The translations under genes were made by a program, and so were the position numbers. A stretch of 64,000 nucleotides of DNA from Aphrocallistes beatrix (lineage: Eukaryota; Porifera; Hexactinellida; Sceptrulophora; Aphrocallistidae), in NCBI GenBank assembly GCA_963281255.1, contig OY725491.1, forward strand, positions 3,658,001 through 3,722,000. The letters run 5' to 3'. Under the pieces are notes generated by a model, which was not told where the DNA came from, did not search any database, and worked only from the letters and a program-made list of their open reading frames with translations. Positions within the stretch are counted from its first letter, which is position 1. Every line of letters starts with the position of its first letter. Shown here one piece after another: positions 57,715 through 64,000 of this stretch.

Positions 57715-57985
57715 TTTTGAAATTATTAACCATTTAATTAAATTTTGTAGATATTATTACATGTTGACCTCTTTTCTAGAAATAGACCCTTGGAACATCA
57801 TTTTGGACTGTTCGTGTGATGTCTGTTTCGAGCTATCAAATCTCTTTGAAATATTGAAACGGACGTATTCATATTTTCTATTCACAATGTGTACAGAGAG
57901 AGCGAGTAGGAGAAAGAAAGAAAAAAAGAAAGAAGAAAAGTATTGTGAAGATCTTTTTTATCGCCATTTAACCTTTCTATTATGT
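57715..57985. repeat. ~270 bp repeat, inverted copy of 17463-17735
   Basis: Shares GTAGATATTATTACATGTTG, the GAAAGAAAGAAAAAA tract and AGTATTGTGAAGATC with the other copy. Confidence 0.6.
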
Positions 57986-58702
57986 AATATGATACATGTT
58001 GTTCTTAGTAATTCATTAAATATGTTCAAAATAAAACATTAGCTGTATTAGAATAGGGAATAATGGAAAACAGACTAAGGCTTAGTTATTTAATGGCCTA
58101 ATTGGTTAATATACACATTCTTAGAATTTTAATTTCCCGTCCTCTACCGCATCCCTGGTACATTAGATGTTAGGTCTTATATAGAGTAGGCTATGGTCCA
58201 GCTAATTATAGAGATTTTGCCAGCGTAAGTCTTGAGTCTATGATCTGTCCAGGAGTTTTGAATCAAGCTTACGAGAGGGAATAATTTGCGATGGTATTAT
58301 ATGTGATGGAGACAATAAAACGTTTGAAAAAATTAAAGAAGTTGATCCATATGGGAAATTAAAGGTACGAGTGTCTTAGTCACTGTTGTAAGCGTCAGAA
58401 GCCTCATTTGATTGAATGGCAAAAAGATAAGATTAGGCAGGCCAGAAAAGACAAAGCACAGAAAATTAGTGCAGTTGCTAGTAAGAAAGATGTTCAGAAA
58501 GAATTATTGGAAAATTATCCCGTAAAAATATTCCCAGGAGAGATTGGTCAGAAACCTTGAAGAAATTCGTTGAAATGAAGTTTCTAACTGATGTAATGTG
58601 CGAGCGAATAACATATATGTACCAGCTACTGTTAAACACCATAAAGGATGTGTAGAGCAAATTTTGCAATCCATTCATGCTATCCCTTACCACTACAGCG
58701 CT

Positions 58703-60182
58703 CAGGGCCTACGAGAGGGGGGTGCAGCCGGGGCACTGCCCCGGGGCCCATACCAAGATGGGGGCCATAATCCGAAGTAACCTTAAATTAGAGGCTAAAA
58801 TTTGTCATAAAAGTAATTGAATCTAATTGCAAATTTAACTCAAAATGATAGTATCAATACTTTCTTACCACAATGTGCTAAAACTATTAGTGTTAAAATT
58901 TAATTGCAAGGGTTATAATCTAGAACTATTAAAACTGAAATTATGATATTAATGGTTTTCTTAACATATTGTGATAATTGTATTGCATAATTGCAATATA
59001 GTTATCTCAATTTAAATTCAATATACGAGTAATTATCACAATAAGTTATGCAAATTATTACATAGGTATTGTGTTACTTCATTCTAAAATTACTTTAACA
59101 GTGTGTATGTGATAATTATTCATTAATTACTTTGTTATACTTGTGTTGTATATAAACATGTACAATGTATCTTAAATATTAAAATGCTTTTTTTTGTTTA
59201 ATCCAAATTGATTGAAAAACTGGGAAGTCATAGAGATGTGAAAATTGGCATGTAGGTGTCAAATGATATGACTACGGTTAAGTTCTAAGACAGCGAATTT
59301 TTCACATCTCTACAAAAAAAATGGAAAACAAAATTTCACACCTTTTAAAATAAATGACTACACCATCACAATAGAAATCATTTTACAAGTACGACACTAT
59401 AGTAGATCATCATTGTTATTAATACTTCAAACCCACAATGTTTCATATCTTAAATGTATTATAATGTATGGAAATAGAAAAGATTATGTGCATATTTTCA
59501 CACCTTTATAATATTATCCCACCATTTGATGCTATTTGAAAATTATGCTAGGGACTAGTTTCCAACGGGTGACATGGGGTAGATTTCGAATATCAGATTT
59601 TCAGATCTATATGATAAATTATTTGTCTACTTTTTTGTCTAGAATAGATACATGAGTAAACAAATCTCCAAAATATGCTAGAAACTTGCTTTAAACGGTT
59701 GACATGAGATTTTCAGTGCTGTAGATTTCGAATATTATATCTTTGGATCCATATGAGAAATTATTCGTTAACCTTTGTTTACAATATTTATATAAAGGAA
59801 AAAATTCCTAAATTTGGTTAGATTGGGCAATTTCAGGCGCTTGCAAGGCGACTATGCGGACACGTAGTGTAAGCAAGCGAAGCGCGCTTGTTTTCAAATA
59901 AAATTCAAAACTAATTCGCATCATACATCCAATATATATTCTGAAAATGCACAAATGTGGAGCTCAAAAAAGACGCAAGAGAAGAAAGAGAGAAAGGCAT
60001 TATTGAATGTCTAGTTGGTCTTTGTTATATACTTAATTTAACTATAATCCCATCACTTTCAATTATTCCCTATATTATTTGCCAAAATTACGACTATGCT
60101 GCACATAACTTTTATAATTTTGTACAGAGGGGCCCATCGATACGAGCTGCCCCGGAGTCTTTTGATTCTATCGGCGGCCCTG
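58703..60182. mobile_element. hAT non-autonomous element containing HEL-B
   Basis: Ends are CAGGGCCTACGAGAGG and the GGGCC-rich complement ending GGCGGCCCTG. Perfect 8-bp duplication ACAGCGCT (58695-58702, 60183-60190). Reading across it, the Mutator-like frame goes PYHYSA then TDETAAVAHNKC, as the family expects. No transposase. Confidence 0.9.
59170..59890 (+). mobile_element. Helitron-like element HEL-B, copy 2
   Basis: Starts TCTTAAATATTAAAATGC, ends GCAAGCGAAGCGCGCTTG. Flanked by A (59169) and T (59891). The body is the reverse complement of 34137-34976 with moderate divergence; both share the HEL-A hairpin end. Confidence 0.75.
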
Positions 60183-61042
60183 ACAGCGCTACTGATGAAA
60201 CAGCTGCAGTTGCACATAATAAGTGTCCTATAGGTGCTGATTCTTGGTGTAGATACCAAGCAGCTATTGCACAAGGTTTGAGACCACCAAAACATCCTAA
60301 TTACCTTGGTCCAGAAGCTGTACAATTAGTCAAAGATGTGTTTGACCGTTATAATTATGATAAGCAGTTTTTTGTTGAACAAATTGCTGAAGGGCAAACA
60401 TCAAACCATAATGAGGCCCTACATAATATTCTTTTCACGATGATTCCCAAAACTAATGCGATCAGTTACACTACAATGCGTTTAGGCAGTGCATTAGCAG
60501 TGATTAGATACAATGGGGGGTTTACTGATTTGTTGAGTGTCTTTGAGATTTTAGGGATTAGTTGTAGTGCTGGACTCCAGAATTTATTCTACGAGTTAGA
60601 TCGAAGAGTGTCAAGAAGCTATACAATCCAAAAGAGAATGAAGCAGAGATTTGATGATAGACAGACTCGTACCAAGAGAGAATTAGATAAGATCAAGAAG
60701 CATGGGGAAGGATATGCCTCCGGTAAGTATTCGGCATCGTCGATTGCTCTCCCGCAAAGAAGTTTAGAAGAACTGGAGATACAAGGTCCTGAGATGAATC
60801 CAGAGCTTCCATACTCAAAAACCCACGAGGAGGATGCCATTTTTTTGGCTGAACATTGTGGTAAGTGTGGTATTGGGGAACCTGGAAGTGAAGAGGATAC
60901 TCTGGAGATGGAGGAAGGAATGATGAATTGGGTGGAATGCTCAGATTGTTGTAGGTGGTATCATTATGCATGTGCAGGAATTGAGGACTCGAGTGTTATT
61001 ATAGATTGTGAATGCTTTTGTATTAACTGTTTGGAAGTTTAA

Positions 61043-62530
61043 CCCCCAGGCTTTTTCCAAAGCCCATTTTTACTATATTATGACTATTACTAAATTTGAA
61101 TGATGCGTGCTACAAGACTTTATTTGCTTTATTAATAATGTTGAGAAAGTTAATTTCATGTTTGTATATTTTTTATATTGAAATATACTTATTTAACATT
61201 AATAAAACACGATATATTTTGAAGTAATAAAATAGTTGATATAATTCAAAAAAATTGGGGAGAATTTTTACATTTTATAATAATGTGGGAAACTTGTATC
61301 AGGAGTTTTAAAAAGGTGTACTAGATAGAGATTAGCATTTTGTGTGAAGCGTCTAATATATAAGCCTGCATCAATTAAGCTATTTGAATACCCTCTAACA
61401 TTTTATGACGGGTATAGAAATTTACTCAAACTCGATTTTTGGGAGTGAGTGACACATCATTCAGGGATGTACTATTTTTTTACTTTTAGCTACAACTTAA
61501 ATCTTCATAAAATAGCTTAAGGTTGGCCTTTCCTATGGGCATTTTGTTTTTTATCAAAAATTTGACAAAAGTCCTTTTTAATCATTTTTAGATCCCTAAA
61601 GGGGTTCTAAACATTAATTTCAATTTTAAGAATTTCAATGCTAATATTTCGACACTTAGAGCCACTTGTACCACCTGGTGTCGCCTAAAAAAGGACACAT
61701 TTTTGAAACGGAAGTCTCATATCCATAACTTCTTTAAGTACTACTATAAGTTGTTGATTTAGGATGTTTGGATGTTTTTTAATACTAGGATACAGTAAAA
61801 AATAATGGATATCAAGCCTTTCCGAAGAAAAATGCTTGGTAGCCTGTTTTTGCACATAAAAAAATCAATTTCACAACGGAGGAATCTCTAGTTGCAAAAG
61901 TCGTAGGGCAAAAAACACAACGGTTTTGGAAAGATCTCGTCACGTAGAACAAAATGATAGAGACAGGTTTTCGATATTCTACTTCAGAAAAATGGTAAAA
62001 TATTTTTCCTTACGAAAATCTGCTTCTAAATTTTGTAGCAACGAAATTGGATAGACATATTTAATTGGGTTAATACTTAGATTTGATTTTTCGAAATTGT
62101 ACTAGATATCTAGGTATAATAAGTATAAACAAGACCCCAAACCAACATTTTCCAAATGAACAACGAAGACGCGTATACTTTTCTTAATCAAAGCGACAGC
62201 AGGTGCAACGCAGCCAAATTATAGCACGTACAAAAATTTGACTTTTGAGTGTTGGACTCATTTGGTCCCAATCGACTTTCCACTTAAATTTCAAACTACA
62301 TTCGAAACCGGGTTTTTTTTACACTGTGTTTTTTTGACATTCGTATTTTTTTGACATATTTTGCTGCAGATTGTTGTTTTCATGTTTCTACTATAGAATT
62401 TCCATCGGTTTTTTTTGACACTGGGTTTATTTGACAATCAGTATTTTTTGACAATTGTTGGTGTAAAAATCTGAGTTTTCTGTACAGTTGACACTGTGTT
62501 TTTTGACACCCAATTTTCAGCAATTAGTTC
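61043..62530. other. 3' flank of copy C and unassigned sequence
   Basis: 61060-61230 may hold the gene's 3' untranslated region (an AATAAA occurs at 61200). 62300-62520 is rich in GACACTGTGTTTTTTGACA-like words in both orientations, perhaps a decayed terminus. No ORF recognised. Confidence 0.4.
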
Positions 62531-62620
62531 ATGACATCCATAGCAAAACAGAAACGTCTGACAAAGACGGAAAGGCATGAGATAGTCTTGCGTCTCGACA
62601 AGGGTCACCCTCTACACCTA
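62531..62620 (+). pseudogene. Possible start of a Tc1/pogo-type transposase
   Basis: MTSIAKQKRLTKTERHEIV resembles the first helix of such HTH proteins; a stop follows within forty codons. Low certainty. Confidence 0.3.
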
Positions 62621-62778
62621 AACCACTGACCAGTGATGAGAAGTACTTAATACAATTTCTGCTTTTAATTTAATAATCCGACATTTTCATCCAAATCTTC
62701 TTCAGGTCGAAAAAGAATCTCTCAAAAAAGTTTTGTCTGATACTTACAGAAAACCTAGGCAAATAGATGGTTATTTAA

Positions 62779-63324
62779 TCCTTACTATTAAAACTCGATT
62801 AATGTATATTTATTTATATATATATATATCTGTAAAGAATTGATTGAAGAAACTGGCAGGCACAGAAAGCTAATTTTTGGCATGTGGGAGTCTTTTGGCT
62901 ATGGCTCCAGTAAGTTCTGAGTTCAGAGCAAAATGTCGGCTCATCATGGAATTATGACGTCATTGTCACATTTTTAAAAGTTAAGCAACACAGTTATTCG
63001 GGCATAACTCAGCCATTATAGGATATAGAAGGCTGAAATTTTAATAGAATCTGTATAGTAACATACCTCACATATGATGCGACTTTCATCAAAAAATGAT
63101 GACTCATCACTTTGTTATGACGTCATCATTACGCATCAAAATTTTTTTAAATTGACAAATTTGGTGATTTTTCGAGTGGAATCGATTTTAACACTAAGAT
63201 GGACTTATTTAGAGATGTTATCTCCCTTATAATTAACCAATGCGACCCCAGGCGACCGAAGAGAGCCTCCGGCGGACACGAAGTGTCCGCCAGCCGCGCA
63301 GCGAAAGCAAGGGAAGCGCGCTTG
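62779..63324 (+). mobile_element. Helitron-like element HEL-A, copy 10 (complete)
   Basis: TCCTTACTATTAAAACTCG to the terminal GAAGCGCGCTTG. Preceded by A, followed by T, no duplication. The GGCGGACAC-GAAGTGTCCGCC palindrome is intact. Very close to copy 1, suggesting recent amplification. Confidence 0.8.
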
Positions 63325-64000
63325 TATATATAAAAACTGGAGAGGTATTTTTTCTCATTTACAAAATACATTACCATTCGTATATTATACTAATGAATTG
63401 GAAAATGCTGATAAGTTGATTGTTAGCTGCAAGAATTATGATATAATTGATTTTTATTTACTCTTAAATCACTTTTTAAAGTTTTTAAATCATTGTCCGT
63501 CATTTTATTCCAAAATATGAGAATAAATTGAAATTACAAAAATCGATGGTATGATTAATTACTTTGTCTCTATCCTACATTTTCATCAGTGATATTGTAT
63601 ACAGCATGGCAACACAACAGGAACAATCTGTATACACTCCAGGTAAGATGAATTAGATACCACAAATAATTGTGTACTCACTCCTGAAATATAATATTAT
63701 TCTACACAAGTAAGTGTGTTGTGAAGATTCATAATTAGTTAAATACATTCAGATCACCATGGTAACATAAAATATTTTCGAAGACTGAGCTAACTCCAGT
63801 ATATGGGGATTTGATTAATTTCACTACTAAATGAAGGTTTGATCAACAACAATCGTATTAAAACAAAGATTTTAATTCTCCACCACGCCGAAAGGAGAAA
63901 TCAACTCATTTATTTAGTTGGGTGGTTAAATGAGTTTTGTCTGAATGTATGAGTTGTTAGAACAGAACCTCCGGTGAATTTTTAGAACCCTGCTATAAAT
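63325..64000. other. Unassigned sequence at the window end
   Basis: No ORF longer than noise and no repeat end recognised. Confidence 0.4.

Larger units (their letters stand above)
56029..58195. mobile_element. CATA-family element, copy 2, 7-bp target duplication
   Basis: Ends are CATAACCTACTGTATATAAG and CTTATATAGAGTAGGCTATG; GTCCAGC lies on both sides (56022-56028, 58196-58202). The subterminal ACTAGGGATGCA/GCATCCCTGGT words are shared with copy 1. The interior has no convincing transposase; short frames near 56260-56470 were not recognised. Two hAT MITEs and the 270-bp repeat are inside. Confidence 0.8.
52569..61042 (+). pseudogene. Mutator-like transposase with PHD finger, copy C, interrupted three times
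   Basis: Same architecture as copies A and B but a different subfamily. 52569-53389 holds the acidic Ser-rich N-terminus and ITGSYDGAYQKRSS (first Asp); a 13-bp tandem duplication (AATACTTCTTACC) near 53097 shifts the frame. After the MULE insertion, the frame resumes at 55848 with MQTGKVVAYEVACNSCPRC. After the CATA element (58203-58702) it is broken, with the second Asp region (CDGDNKTFEK) in another frame. After the hAT insertion, 60183-61042 runs open: HNKCPIGADSWCRYQ, HNEALHNILFTM (Glu), then a PHD finger CGKCG, CSDCCRWYHYAC, CFCINC. Dead, but large parts are open. Confidence 0.8.

Overview
This window is invertebrate-type animal DNA: AT-rich, with GT-AG introns inside a transposon gene and metazoan transposon families throughout (Harbinger with a MADF partner, Tc1/mariner, hAT, Ginger, a FLYWCH-bearing MULE of the Phantom type, Helitron-like repeats). 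I see no convincing single-copy host gene, tRNA or rRNA. The species cannot be named from the sequence. Almost everything recognisable is a mobile element, an element inside another element, or a duplicated block. Positions 38906-39105 are an assembly gap. Layout: 1-3300 is a PIF/Harbinger element with two oppositely transcribed genes whose exons interlock. 3301-5893 is a copy of an unnamed ~1.4 kb repeat (here 'X') split by a Helitron-like insertion and a dead Tc1 element that itself holds a MITE. 6868-12973 and 17300-21150 are arms of a large inverted duplication, each with a Mutator-like transposase gene ending in a PHD finger. Between the arms lie hAT MITEs, an unrecognised 169-codon ORF (14326-14835) and a second X copy. 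21163-23015 is a decayed hAT. 24137-29560 holds the third X copy, Helitron-like copies and the inverted partner of the 14 kb block. 29595-31526 is a TTAA-flanked element. 33.5-35.35 kb is a nest of Helitron-like copies. 35569-43506 is a four-level nest: Tc1-like ends, a ZMYM1-like hAT, a Helitron-like element, and a Ginger element forming a palindrome around the gap. 46.3-48.0 kb has an inverted pair of coiled-coil ORFs. 50400-52488 is a very small LTR element whose 3' LTR contains an apparently intact mariner. 52569-61042 is a third PHD-bearing Mutator-like gene, interrupted by a FLYWCH/MULE/RING transposon, a 7-bp-TSD element carrying hAT MITEs, and a hAT element carrying a Helitron-like copy. 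Because several insertions have an uninterrupted paralogue in the same window, their ends and target duplications can be read directly. That gives the strongest results here: a Helitron-like family inserting exactly between A and T with no target duplication (two empty sites), an uncommon 7-bp-TSD family, a mariner with a TA target in one of two LTRs, and a Mutator-like gene whose frame resumes across two of its insertions.
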